Assembly: GCA_016710625.1 (NCBI GenBank)
Contig: JADJVK010000014.1
Span: 1-64,000 of the forward strand
Length of the DNA stretch: 64,000 nt
Source: Saprospiraceae bacterium
Lineage (GTDB): Bacteria > Bacteroidota > Bacteroidia > Chitinophagales > Saprospiraceae
Reading direction: 5' to 3'
The notes beneath the pieces are model-generated. The model saw only the letters and a program-made list of their open reading frames with translations. It ran no database searches and was not told where the DNA came from. Made by a program: the position numbers and the translations under genes. Shown here piece after piece: positions 55,492 through 64,000 of this stretch (position 1 is its first letter; each line of letters opens with the position of its first letter).

Positions 55492-55899
55492 TTATTTCTT
55501 AGATAATTTCCAACCTAAATAAGCCATTGGAATATAAGCAAATACTAAATCTGTAATGGAAAACCACAAAGGCGAAGGAAGCATATAAACCATTGAAATA
55601 CCACCAATTAAAAATAAAACACCAATAATTAAAGCTAATTTTAAATGATTATTTGCTGCAAGGAATGCTGTAATAAATGCTCCTGAAAGGGTTCCTAAAG
55701 CATGAGCTAAAAATGGAAATAGAAAATGCTTTGGCTCCATCAAATGCATTGATGCATTTAAACCTTCAATTGTTGTGTTGTCAAATCCGGAAGGTGGTGG
55801 AATTATGGATCCACTTACAAAAATGAGGCTTCCATTTACAATATTTCCTAATAACAAACCTGCCAAAACAGCTAATATATTTTTAATTATCGGATGCAT
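55492..55899 (-). CDS. Four-helix membrane protein of unknown function
   Basis: 135 residues with four predicted membrane helices (about 8-30, 60-82, 88-105, 108-128). The N-terminal helix carries G-L-L-L-G-N-I-V-N-G and is followed by a Pro-rich loop (I-I-P-P-P-S-G-F) and the motif H-A-L-G-T-L-S-G-A-F-I. No charged pore or catalytic residues stand out. I do not recognise a family. Confidence 0.65.
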   Translation of the reverse strand: MHPIIKNILAVLAGLLLGNIVNGSLIFVSGSIIPPPSGFDNTTIEGLNASMHLMEPKHFLFPFLAHALGTLSGAFITAFLAANNHLKLALIIGVLFLIGGISMVYMLPSPLWFSITDLVFAYIPMAYLGWKLSKK

Positions 55900-56023
55900 A
55901 TAATTTTAATTTATTGATATAATGTAGAATAAAATCTTTATTTGTTGTAAATATATAAAATATAATTGTTTGTAAAGTGGATTTAGTGTTATTTTGCAAT
56001 CTTAATGTTATAAATAATTTATT

Positions 56024-57793
56024 TTATGATAAAGCTACAGTAGTTACCTGTTTATTATATAAATTTCTAAATCTTCCGTTTTCTTTTTCTATTAATTCTT
56101 GATGTGTTCCTTCTTCAAGCACTTTACCATGTTCAATTACATAGATTTTGTTGGCATGTCGTATGGTACTTAACCGATGGGCAATAATTATAGAGGTTCT
56201 TTTTTCAATTAATTTTTCGATAGCATATTGAATAATTTTTTCTGATTCTGGGTCAATAGATGATGTCGCTTCATCCATTATGATAATTTTGGTATTGTAT
56301 ATTAAAGTCCTCAACATTGAGATGAGTTGTTTTTGGCCAACTGATAATGCTACTCCTCTTTCCATCACATTGAAATCAAAACCATTCGGTAATTTCATGA
56401 TCAAATCGTAACATCCAATTTTTTTTGCAAAATCGTAAACCTTTTCTTTTTCAATCTTATCATTTTTCAAGGTGATATTTTCCATTATAGTTCCATTAAA
56501 TAAGAAAACATCTTGTAGGATTACTCCTACGATAGTTCTTAGATAATTTAAATCCAAATCATTGATATCATATCCATCAATTGTAATTTTTCCAGATTGG
56601 ATGGGATAAAACCTTGATAATATGCTGATTATAGAAGTTTTGCCAGAGCCCGTACTTCCAACTATTGCAATTGTCTCATTTTCATTAGCTTCAATATTTA
56701 TATTATCAAGAACTAACTGAGAAGGATTATAAGAAAAACAAACGTTTTGATAAACAATATTCCCTTTGATATCAGGAATTTTGATTTTCCCTTTAGAAAT
56801 ATTAACTAATTCAGTGTCTTGTAAATTGAAAACTCTTTCAGCTGCGATCATCCCCATTTGCAATGTATTAAATTTATCGGCTAACATACGAATGGGTCTA
56901 AATAACATGTTGATATACAATGGGAAACTAATTAATACACCAATAGTTATTTGATTTTTTAAAATACCAAACGATCCATACCAAACCAATAAACCGATGG
57001 AAATAGCAGAGATTATTTCAACTGCTGGAAAAAAAACAGAATAGGCAAAAATTGATTTGATGTTTGCATCTGTATAATCTTTATTTATTTTTATTAGTTT
57101 TTCCTTTTCAATGGATTGTAAATTAAATATTTGAATGATTTTCATCCCAGCAATCCTTTCTTGCAAAAATGAATTCATAATTGCAATTTGGCTTCTAACT
57201 TCAGTAAATGACTTTTTTACCGCCTCTTTGAAATAATAACTAGCTAAAATCAATAATGGTAAAACACTGATGCAAACTAAAGTTAATTTCCAATTTGCAA
57301 AAAGCATCATACCAAATACGATTAATAATGTTATAATGTCAATAAAAATAGTGATGATGCCCTCTGAAAAAACTGCATTGATCGTTTCAATATCACTAAT
57401 CGTTCTAGTTGTAGAATTCCCAATGGGAGTTTTATCAAAATAGGTTAATTCTAATCGAATAATATGATTGAATAATGAATTTCTTAAGTCTTTGATTATT
57501 GATTGTCCCAGCCAAAAAGTCAAATAACCAAAAGCAAAAGACAAAATAGTTTCAAGAATCAATAAGCCAATAAATAATACAGAGTTGTTAATAACACCTT
57601 GTGAATCAGCAATTTTTATATTATCATCAATTATTGTTTTGATTAAATAGGGACGATATGCTGCAATAGGAGCTATGACCAATCCAATAGTAATAGATAA
57701 GTAAAAAAATAATCTATATGGTTTTGTAAGCCCTAAAATTCTAGATAATAACCCAAAATTGAAGTTCTTGATTTTTGAAATAAAACTTGTCAA
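56024..57793 (-). CDS. ABC exporter (fused permease-ATPase, MsbA-like)
   Basis: 589 residues. The six-helix ABC_membrane domain (about 20-300) is followed by the ATPase: Walker A G-S-T-G-S-G-K-T (about 384), signature read as L-S-V-G-Q (usual LSGGQ), Walker B I-I-I-M-D-E-A-T-S-S-I-D and H-loop A-H-R-L-S-T. Half-transporters of this type export lipids or drugs as homodimers. The start is a TTG at 57793 because a stop precedes it in frame, and a -7 box lies 15 bp upstream. The gene starts 42 bp after the thiamin receptor gene, but its own promoter suggests independent transcription. Confidence 0.85.
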   Translation of the reverse strand: MTSFISKIKNFNFGLLSRILGLTKPYRLFFYLSITIGLVIAPIAAYRPYLIKTIIDDNIKIADSQGVINNSVLFIGLLILETILSFAFGYLTFWLGQSIIKDLRNSLFNHIIRLELTYFDKTPIGNSTTRTISDIETINAVFSEGIITIFIDIITLLIVFGMMLFANWKLTLVCISVLPLLILASYYFKEAVKKSFTEVRSQIAIMNSFLQERIAGMKIIQIFNLQSIEKEKLIKINKDYTDANIKSIFAYSVFFPAVEIISAISIGLLVWYGSFGILKNQITIGVLISFPLYINMLFRPIRMLADKFNTLQMGMIAAERVFNLQDTELVNISKGKIKIPDIKGNIVYQNVCFSYNPSQLVLDNINIEANENETIAIVGSTGSGKTSIISILSRFYPIQSGKITIDGYDINDLDLNYLRTIVGVILQDVFLFNGTIMENITLKNDKIEKEKVYDFAKKIGCYDLIMKLPNGFDFNVMERGVALSVGQKQLISMLRTLIYNTKIIIMDEATSSIDPESEKIIQYAIEKLIEKRTSIIIAHRLSTIRHANKIYVIEHGKVLEEGTHQELIEKENGRFRNLYNKQVTTVALS

Positions 57794-57808
57794 TTATATT
57801 GGTTTTTG

Positions 57809-57816
57809 CAAAGTTA
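57809..57816 (-). promoter_or_regulatory. Candidate -7 promoter box of the ABC exporter
   Basis: On the minus strand TAACTTTG matches TAnnTTTG, 15 bp before the TTG start. A TTTG is found 14 bp further upstream, closer than the usual spacing. Confidence 0.4.
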
Positions 57817-57834
57817 ACATTTTTAATTTTCAAA

Positions 57835-60055
57835 CTAAAAAGCAATTGTTAGCTTTGACAAAAAATTAATGTTAGCCTGTGGAAATAACCCTGTTTGATT
57901 GTAAAAATTGTTTCCTTCTACACTCAAATATGGGTCATTACTTGGGCTCAATGTTTCTCCAGCTGACCTAAATCTATAAATCCATCCATTGCTTGAATAT
58001 TTGTTATTGGTAATATTGTTTACCAACAATGAAATTTTCAAAGATGGACAGAAAGTGTTTTTGATTTCATAATTTATTTGTGCATTCAAATAATAATAGG
58101 CAGGTAGTTCGGAATATTTATTTGAGGTATTATCCAAATATTGTTTTCCTACAAATTTTCCTATCAATGAAAAGTTTAATAAATGCTTATGAGTGGTAAT
58201 AGCATTGTAAATCAAATCGATATTTCCAACAACATTCGGTGAATAAGCAATATTCGTATTCTTTAGATCTTGGCTAATGATTTCATTCGTTGACCAATCA
58301 TAAACAATAGAATTATAGTTCTTTATGATGTTTTTGCTGATATTTAAATTACCATTCAGTTTTAAATAACTATTAAAAGCATAATTTGCATTCAATTCTA
58401 AACCTAATCGGTAACTTTTGGGTACATTTTCTCTAATAGCAGCTCCCACATCGTTTAGTTTGCCCGTATTGATTAATTGATTGAAATAATACATAAAATA
58501 TCCGTTGCAAGAGTAGTTTAAATTTTTATGATTATCTTTTTTATAACCAATTTCTATATCAAATAAGGTTTCTGGTTTTGGTAAATTGGATAAAGATCTT
58601 TGTGTAAAATCATCTCTATTTGGCTCTTTTTGCTGGATTGCTAGTAGCAAATATTGGCTCGAATTATTGTTGATATTCCAAGTGTAACCAATTTTGGATT
58701 AAAAAAGTGGTAATTCTGTGTGTTTAAATTCGTATTATATAAATCTAAATACCCATTATAGCTATATTTTACAAATCGATATTGAAAATCTGTAAAGAAA
58801 TTAATTGAATTAAAATTGGTTAATGATTTAAAATAGATATTTATGTCATCTTTTTCCCTCTCCAATTGTAATAATTGTCGAAATTATTACTATTACTAGC
58901 GAATTGTGCCCAAATGATTTTCCCAAAATGCTTTCCATAATATTCATTTGCTGCTGCTCCAATTGTAAAATTTGATTTATTTAGTTGATAATGAATATCG
59001 TAAACTATTCCATAATAATCATTATCCAACCATCTATCTCTTATCAAGTCGGTACTTCGAATAGTATCAGAATTTAAGATAACATGCTTAAGACCATAAT
59101 CATTTAATTGCTGGTTTGCTTTGTATTGTTCAAAATAACCTCCGCCTTTCGTATAATGCAAAGTAATATTTTGATACATATTATTGTTAAATTCTTGTTT
59201 ATGAATCAATTGCAAATGAGTTTGTCCATAATTATCAATTTCATTTTGGTAAGGCTCTCCAGATTTTTCTGTCCCAGAACTATTATATCTTCTAAGAATT
59301 GGGTCATTTTGATAATTTATTGGAACACCATTCCAGGCTTGATAAGTTATTTCTTTACCATTGATTATATTCAGCCGTAAAGAAGATTTTTTCCATAAAT
59401 AATAACTAGAAAGGTAGTAACTACTTAGATTTACTTTTGCTCTATCTATATATCCATCACTTACAATTTTTGATATTCTACCATCCACTCCAAATTTATG
59501 ATCAATTAGCCCTGTGCCGAAACTGATATTTGCTATTTTGGTATTGAAACTTCCTATGCCAACATTGATATTTGAGTAGGGTTTCATGTTGATTTTTGAC
59601 GTGTTCAGATTGATAGAAGCTCCAAATGCTCCTGTTCCATTTGTGGAAATGCCGACTCCTCTTTGGATTTGAATCTGCTCGGTGCTACTACTCAAATCAG
59701 GTAAATTTACCCAAAAAACTTGATGTGATTCGGGATCATTCATGGTGACGCCATTCAATGTAATATTAATCCTAGTTTGATCGATACCCCTAATTTTAAT
59801 ATTGGTATAACCAATACCTGTCCCAGCATCAGAAGATTCCACCAAACTAGGTGTGTTTGATAGAATATAGGGTATATCTTGCCCGAAATTAAACCGTTCA
59901 ATTTCCTTTTTGGAAATATTTAGATAAGAAATAGGAGTGTTTTTTTCTGCCCAATTTCCAATAATTACAACTTCTTGGAGTGGCAAAATGGTGTCTTGGC
60001 TCATACTTAAAAAATATGAGCAACATAAAATAATTGTTAAAAATGTACTTTTCAT
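57835..60055 (-). CDS. TonB-dependent outer-membrane receptor, predicted thiamin uptake (two frameshifts)
   Basis: Signal peptide ending S-M-S-Q-D; plug domain with V-V-I-I-G-N-W, I-P-Y-I-L-S-N-T-P-S, G-Y-T-N-I-K-I-R-G-I-D and N-G-V-T-M-N-D-P-E-S; then a 22-strand barrel with the C-terminal aromatic residue. Frames break at about 58855 (five A where six give G-K-K-D-D-I-N-I-Y-F) and 58690 (four A where five give N-P-K-I-G-Y-T-W-N), after which E-P-N-R-D-D-F, a barrel hallmark, is in frame. A TPP riboswitch lies directly upstream, as known for Bacteroidota thiamin receptors, so the ligand is predicted to be thiamin or a precursor, imported with TonB energy. Confidence 0.87.
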
Positions 60056-60100
60056 ATAATAAAATATGTAAAAGCAAGAGAATCAGTAAATTCTGATTGA

Positions 60101-60172
60101 GCATCCTCCCTTCTCAGCATTACCTGAGCAGGTTCGATGGGTATGATCTCAGCCTGAAAGGCACCCCAGCTT
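60101..60172 (-). promoter_or_regulatory. TPP (THI-element) riboswitch
   Basis: On the minus strand the conserved TPP aptamer is read: CTGGGGTGCC, GGCTGAGAT, ACCC, CGAACCTG, CAGGTAATGCTGAGAAGGGA. The paired parts of P2, P4 and P5 are kept. It is 45 bp before the start of the TonB receptor. Downstream an AATCAG/CTGATT hairpin near 60080-60098 may act as the switch sequence, hiding the ribosome start when thiamin diphosphate is bound. Confidence 0.95.
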
Positions 60173-60222
60173 ATGAAATAATTGCAAAGTTAATATTATA
60201 TTTACTTTTTTATTTCAAATTT

Positions 60223-60915
60223 ATGGAAAAAGAAAACCTTAGTATAAAACATTGGTCTGAAGAAGACAAACCAAGAGAAAAATTATTGACAAAAGGGAAG
60301 CAATACTTATCTGATTCTGAATTGTTAGCGATTTTAGTTGGTTCTGGAAGTAGGGGAGAATCTGCTATCGCTTTATGTCAAAAAATTCTTCAAAAATACG
60401 ACCACAATTTATCAAAATTGGCAAGAGCATCTGTAAAAGAATTGATGACCTTTAAAGGTATTGGAGAAGCCAAAGCAATTACAATCGTTGCAGCTATTGA
60501 ATTGAGTAATAGGAGAAAATACGAAAATTCAACCATTGAAATCGTAAAAAGCAGCGAGGATGCACATAAAATTTTAGCTCCATTAATGATGGATTTACAT
60601 CATGAAGAGTTTTGGATAATCCTTTTGAACAGAGCTGGAAAAGTGATTTCAAAGAAAAAAATGAGTGTAGGTGGTGTAACTGCAACAATCGTAGATGTTC
60701 GGATTATTTTCAAAGAAGCTTTAGAAAATCAAGCAACATCTATCGTTTTGGCACATAATCACCCATCTGGCAACAATCAGCCAAGTTTAGATGATATGAA
60801 ATTGACAAAGAAAATTATTGAGGCTGGTAAGTTGTTTGATATTAGCATATTAGATCACATTATTATTTGTGAAAATCAATATTATAGCTTTTCGGATAAT
60901 GGTAAAATGGTATAA
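60223..60915 (+). CDS. radC: RadC-like JAB-domain protein
   Basis: 230 residues from the ATG 60223. The ORF is open 42 codons further up, but that part overlaps the riboswitch on the other strand and is not protein-like. An N-terminal helix-hairpin-helix region (G-I-G-E-A-K-A) precedes the JAMM metal motif A-H-N-H-P-S-G-N-N-Q-P-S-L-D-D. It was once thought to be a DNA repair factor; later work questions that, and the true role is unclear. It overlaps the next gene by 17 bp. Confidence 0.88.
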   Translation: MEKENLSIKHWSEEDKPREKLLTKGKQYLSDSELLAILVGSGSRGESAIALCQKILQKYDHNLSKLARASVKELMTFKGIGEAKAITIVAAIELSNRRKYENSTIEIVKSSEDAHKILAPLMMDLHHEEFWIILLNRAGKVISKKKMSVGGVTATIVDVRIIFKEALENQATSIVLAHNHPSGNNQPSLDDMKLTKKIIEAGKLFDISILDHIIICENQYYSFSDNGKMV

Positions 60916-61423
60916 ATATTTCGTATTATTAATTTTGCTTTCTTCTTGTAAACAAAAGATAAGAAAGGAGCATAATAATTTATCTACAACAGTGACTGAT
61001 AATGTGTATTATTTTGACAAAATGAAAATTGTTGTTGAGAATATTGATAATGATGAAGAAGATAATTTGAAAATAAATGTAACCAATAGTGATAGTTCAA
61101 AGTATTATTTTACAATTAATTCAGATACTTTTTATATTTTTGATTTGAATAAAAATTTCAAACCAGAAATAGCATTTATACCTAAATTTGGGAATCCATT
61201 ACAACTTATTGAATTGCCCAATAATGGTTCAGATGATATAAAATATATTAATTTGCCGGATGAAGATTTGGTAGATTATTTAGGTAAGGATGAAATTCAA
61301 TTGACTGATTCTGTTATTGTTAGAAAATACCCTTTGATGAAAAATCAGTCTGATACAATGAATATTAGTTTTAAAACGTTGTATTATAAATTATCCAAAA
61401 CCAGTGAATTGTACCAAAATTAA
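60899..61423 (+). CDS. Lipoprotein of unknown function
   Basis: 174 residues from ATG 60899 (M-V-K-W-Y-K-Y), which gives a lipoprotein signal with L-L-S-S-C (Cys about 17); the ATG at 60869 would extend it into radC. The mature part is acidic (D-N-D-E-E-D-N) with beta-strand-like segments. No catalytic motif is recognised. It overlaps radC by 17 bp and is followed by the DUF4412-like gene after 6 bp, so the three appear to be one transcript. Confidence 0.7.
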   Translation: MVKWYKYFVLLILLSSCKQKIRKEHNNLSTTVTDNVYYFDKMKIVVENIDNDEEDNLKINVTNSDSSKYYFTINSDTFYIFDLNKNFKPEIAFIPKFGNPLQLIELPNNGSDDIKYINLPDEDLVDYLGKDEIQLTDSVIVRKYPLMKNQSDTMNISFKTLYYKLSKTSELYQN

Positions 61424-61429
61424 TCAAAT

Positions 61430-62314
61430 ATGAAAACAATGAATTTATGGATATGCTGTTGCATATTTTTTTGTATTAGTTTAAAAGTTAATGCACAAAT
61501 CTTTGACCCTGAGAAAACTGCAAAAAGAACTGAAACCAAGGTTAAAAATCGAGTAAATCGTAAAGTTGATAATACGATAAATGATGGTTTGGACGAGGTT
61601 TTTAATCAGAAAAAATCTACTTCGAAATCTTCCAAAAAAGCTTCAAAATCAGATCATGAAAATTCTAATGTCGTAGATGCTGAATATTTAGGAAAAAATG
61701 ATTTTGTAGGTCAATTCAGATTAGAAATCGAGACTGCAGAAAAAGGAAAAATAGTTGAGGCTCAATCTGGGAATGCTAAATACTATTTTTTTGAAACCAA
61801 ATCTGTTTGTATTCCTAAAAAGGAAGATTCTAAAGATAATGCCACTTATATATTTGATTTACAAGAGAAAGCAGTAACCATCATCAAAGAAAAAGGAAAT
61901 AAAAAGATGGCAATTATTCAAAATCGGCCTTTAATAAAAATTGTAAAAGATGAGTCATCTGGAAAAAAGCCTAAAATGGAAGTTACAAAACTTACTGCTA
62001 CCAGTATGATTGAAGGTAAAAAATGTCTCAAATACCTAATAGAAGAAGAAAATTGTGTTACAACGCTATGGGTCACGTCAGAACTGCCTTATAATTTCAG
62101 GAATTTGATGTTGTCAGCTACTTTTGATAATGATGAAGTTGGCTTATTGAGTGAAGTTTATAATAAAGTGGATGGATTGCCATTAAGAGTAGTTAGGGAA
62201 TATAAAACAGAAGAAAAAACAGTAAATATTTATATTAGAAATATTGTAGAAAGTAAACCAGATAAAGAAATCTATTCGATTTCGGGTTGTGAAGTTACTG
62301 ATTTGAGAAAATAA
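61430..62314 (+). CDS. Secreted DUF4412-like protein
   Basis: 294 residues with a signal peptide (cleavage near V-N-A-Q). A basic Lys/Ser-rich linker follows (K-K-S-T-S-K-S-S-K-K-A-S-K). The second half (about 160-290) resembles DUF4412: M-A-I-I-Q, A-T-S-M-I-E-G-K-K-C-L-K-Y, L-W-V-T-S-E-L-P-Y. Such domains are beta-rich and of unknown activity, related in outline to GLPGLI-type proteins. It is transcribed with radC and the lipoprotein; rdgB follows 5 bp downstream. Confidence 0.68.
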   Translation: MKTMNLWICCCIFFCISLKVNAQIFDPEKTAKRTETKVKNRVNRKVDNTINDGLDEVFNQKKSTSKSSKKASKSDHENSNVVDAEYLGKNDFVGQFRLEIETAEKGKIVEAQSGNAKYYFFETKSVCIPKKEDSKDNATYIFDLQEKAVTIIKEKGNKKMAIIQNRPLIKIVKDESSGKKPKMEVTKLTATSMIEGKKCLKYLIEEENCVTTLWVTSELPYNFRNLMLSATFDNDEVGLLSEVYNKVDGLPLRVVREYKTEEKTVNIYIRNIVESKPDKEIYSISGCEVTDLRK

Positions 62315-62319
62315 GATTT

Positions 62320-62901
62320 ATGAAAAAAATTGTATTAGCAACTGCCAATCAACACAAGGTCAAAGAAATTAATCAAATATTAAAAGGAAAAATAGAATTT
62401 ATTGGTTTAGATGAATTGGGTTTTGATGGAGAAGTACCTGAAGACCAAATTACAATCGAAGGAAATGCACATCAAAAAGCTGATTTCATATTTCAAAAAT
62501 ATGGATTGGCTACAATTGCTGAAGATACAGGATTGTTTGTAAATGCTTTAGGAGGTGATCCTGGTGTTTATTCAGCTAGATATGCTTCAAAACAGCATTC
62601 TAATTTGAGTAATATAGATTTATTATTAAAAAAATTATCACCTTTTGAAGATAGATCCGCTTATTTTAAAACTGTTTTTTGTTTAGTTACAAATAATGGA
62701 ATTCAATATTTTGATGGGATTTGTAAAGGTAGAATAATAAAAAATCAATCAGGAGTTGGTGGTTTTGGTTACGATCCAATTTTTACCCCAGATGGTTATG
62801 AGATTACTTTTGCAGCAATGGATTCATTAACAAAAAACAAAATTAGTCATAGAGGAATTGCTTTAGAAAATTTTATAAAATCATTTAATTTATCTGACTA
62901 A
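62320..62901 (+). CDS. rdgB: XTP/dITP diphosphatase (RdgB/HAM1)
   Basis: 193 residues. N-terminal L-A-T-A-N-Q-H-K-V-K-E-I, then A-E-D-T-G-L-F-V-N-A-L, G-V-Y-S-A-R-Y-A, G-F-G-Y-D-P-I-F and S-H-R-G-I-A-L are all conserved. It hydrolyses XTP and dITP to monophosphates, preventing base misincorporation from deaminated purines. It is the last gene of the radC transcript; its end overlaps the convergent CHU_C gene by 12 bp. Confidence 0.93.
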   Translation: MKKIVLATANQHKVKEINQILKGKIEFIGLDELGFDGEVPEDQITIEGNAHQKADFIFQKYGLATIAEDTGLFVNALGGDPGVYSARYASKQHSNLSNIDLLLKKLSPFEDRSAYFKTVFCLVTNNGIQYFDGICKGRIIKNQSGVGGFGYDPIFTPDGYEITFAAMDSLTKNKISHRGIALENFIKSFNLSD

Positions 62902-64000
62902 AAGTATTTCTCCTTTTTTCTTGATAATATTTTTTGTATCACATTTAGATTCAATAATATAAGTGAATATATCTGATATGGCATCTTCACCATTAATTTT
63001 TCCATTCCATTTGGGTTGTAAAGATTTTTCGTAATAAACTTTCTTTCCCCATCTGTCAAAAATAGTCATTTCTATTGAAGTATTTAGATTTGTGATTGGT
63101 TCGAAATAATCGTTAATATTATCTCCATTTGGAGTGAAAACATTTGGCAATTTTATACTACAATTTAAGGAATCACAGTTTAAGTTTTCATTTATTTTAA
63201 TGCTCTGTATTTCAAATAGACAATTATCCTTATTAATAATTGTATCATAAAATATCCCAAAAGAAGTGTAAATTTTATTGTTATGTTTAATAGTATCACC
63301 TTTACAGATAATATAATTGAAATCTTTATATTGTGTTGAATCAATTAAAAAATCATAAATACTTGGACTACTACAGTTTAATTCGTCCTTTACTTCTATT
63401 CTATGTATTCCATAATTCAAATTTTTGAAATAACCATTATTTTGTATTGGTCCATTGTCTAAAGAATAAAGATAATTTTGATTGCTGCATTTTACTGAAA
63501 CTGATATATAGTTACTTGAGTCACAATTGTTTTTTACTAAAATCTGAACTGTCAACATTAATATTTAATTGAATTTTACTTAGATTATTACAATCATTAT
63601 AATTTTCTTCATAAATTATATTGTTTTTTAAATCATATAATCTTATAAAATCAAATTCAGTTTTACTTTTTGATGCGTAATTTAATCCCCAAATATCTCC
63701 TAGTTTAACTTTTGATGTAAATGAAGCTAATTCAACACCATCAAAATATGATGTAAATTTATTGCTTCAATTTTAACTTTATTGTAAACCATCCATTGGT
63801 TAAATTTTTGTTCATTTTAAAATATTTTATTATCAGGTTCATTATCAGTACCAGCACCAAAATAGTAAAAATCAATACAACCAACATTGTCAAAAAAATG
63901 CACAATACCAAAATCATTTGATCCAAAAACTTTAAGCCATGTATCCAAACAATTATAAGATCCTGGTAATCTTGTAATTTTTAACCTCATTTCCATTATA
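62890..64000 (-). CDS. Gliding-motility/T9SS-associated surface protein with CHU_C domain, partial and frameshifted
   Basis: The protein runs off the right edge (start outside the window). The C-terminal CHU_C/T9SS type B sorting domain is at 62890-63180: L-P-N-V-F-T-P-N-G-D-N-I-N-D-Y-F...F-D-R-W-G-K-K-V-Y-Y-E, ending E-I-L-L-V-R. The region before it has SprB-like or PKD-like short repeats with Cys. Further upstream (63540-64000) a LamG-like fold is visible (G-I-V-H-F-F-D-N-V-G-C-I-D-F-Y-Y-F-G-A-G-T and Y-F-D-G-V-E-L-A-S-F). At least three one-base shifts break it (about 63536, 63760, 63806), two of them in A/T runs. It should be a large surface protein secreted by T9SS. Confidence 0.72.

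Noticed and set aside
60097..60222. 42-codon N-terminal extension of RadC
   Set aside because: It is the complement of the TPP riboswitch; RadC homology begins after the ATG at 60223.

Overview
The window is a chromosomal segment of a low-GC member of the Bacteroidota (Saprospiria/Chitinophagia/Cytophagia-like; I cannot name the genus). Evidence: several secreted proteins end in type IX secretion (T9SS) sorting domains or a gliding-motility-type CHU_C domain; a PorT-family T9SS gene is next to ubiE; GLPGLI and outer-membrane beta-barrel families are present; menaquinone is made through futalosine (mqnE); promoters fit TTG-N19/20-TAnnTTTG; starts lack Shine-Dalgarno sequences; and a two-part histidine kinase/LytTR pair is present. 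No phage, plasmid, integron, CRISPR or complete insertion sequence is visible. The only structured RNAs I can support are a tmRNA and a TPP riboswitch.

Layout. 0-2 kb: leucine-rich-repeat fragment, a 21-bp minisatellite of 13 units, and an internally duplicated protein of unknown function with richer base composition. 2-8.6 kb: two large T9SS-secreted proteins (Asp-box/PKD/LamG; OB-fold/FN3/phospholipase D). 8.6-12.2 kb: mqnE, a repeat-rich spacer with REP-like palindromes, dapB, ctlX. 12.4-17.2 kb: sterol-desaturase-like protein, NUDIX hydrolase, small membrane protein, photolyase, double-ATPase ABC protein. 17.2-17.8 kb: structured AT-rich spacer. 17.8-25.6 kb (mostly minus): nth, a secreted peptidyl-arginine/agmatine deiminase-like enzyme, tmRNA, an unknown pair (possible copper-amine-oxidase-like protein plus propeller-like protein), cobB and nnrDE. 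25.6-35 kb: FKBP lipoprotein, plsC, pepT, Fe-S oxidoreductase cluster, glycosyltransferase, ribF, mrp, nfu. 35-44.3 kb: propeller/Y_Y_Y histidine kinase, LytTR regulator, secreted alpha/beta hydrolase, outer-membrane beta-barrel protein, GLPGLI protein. 44.4-52 kb: pyrF, DUF11-repeat secreted protein, porT, ubiE, mutS2. 52-60 kb: lipoprotein, TlpA-like thioredoxin, small helix-turn-helix protein, ABC exporter and a TonB-dependent receptor behind a TPP riboswitch (predicted outer-membrane thiamin uptake). 60-64 kb: radC, two cell-envelope proteins, rdgB and a CHU_C protein running off the right edge.

Data quality matters for reading this window. About a dozen genes, including housekeeping genes such as dapB, cobB, nnrDE and a LytTR regulator, are split by one-base shifts, mostly in A/T homopolymers, and two more by single in-frame stops. 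In nearly every case the family motif resumes at once in the new frame. I read these mainly as uncorrected sequencing/assembly errors and annotate the genes across the breaks, naming each site.

Functional links: MqnE and UbiE both serve menaquinone synthesis. PorT is part of the secretion machine that the T9SS-tagged proteins here need. CobB and NnrDE are adjacent and both NAD-linked. Mrp and Nfu form an Fe-S assembly pair. The kinase-regulator-hydrolase-OMP-GLPGLI run looks like a sensed and secreted envelope function, although no substrate can be read from sequence.
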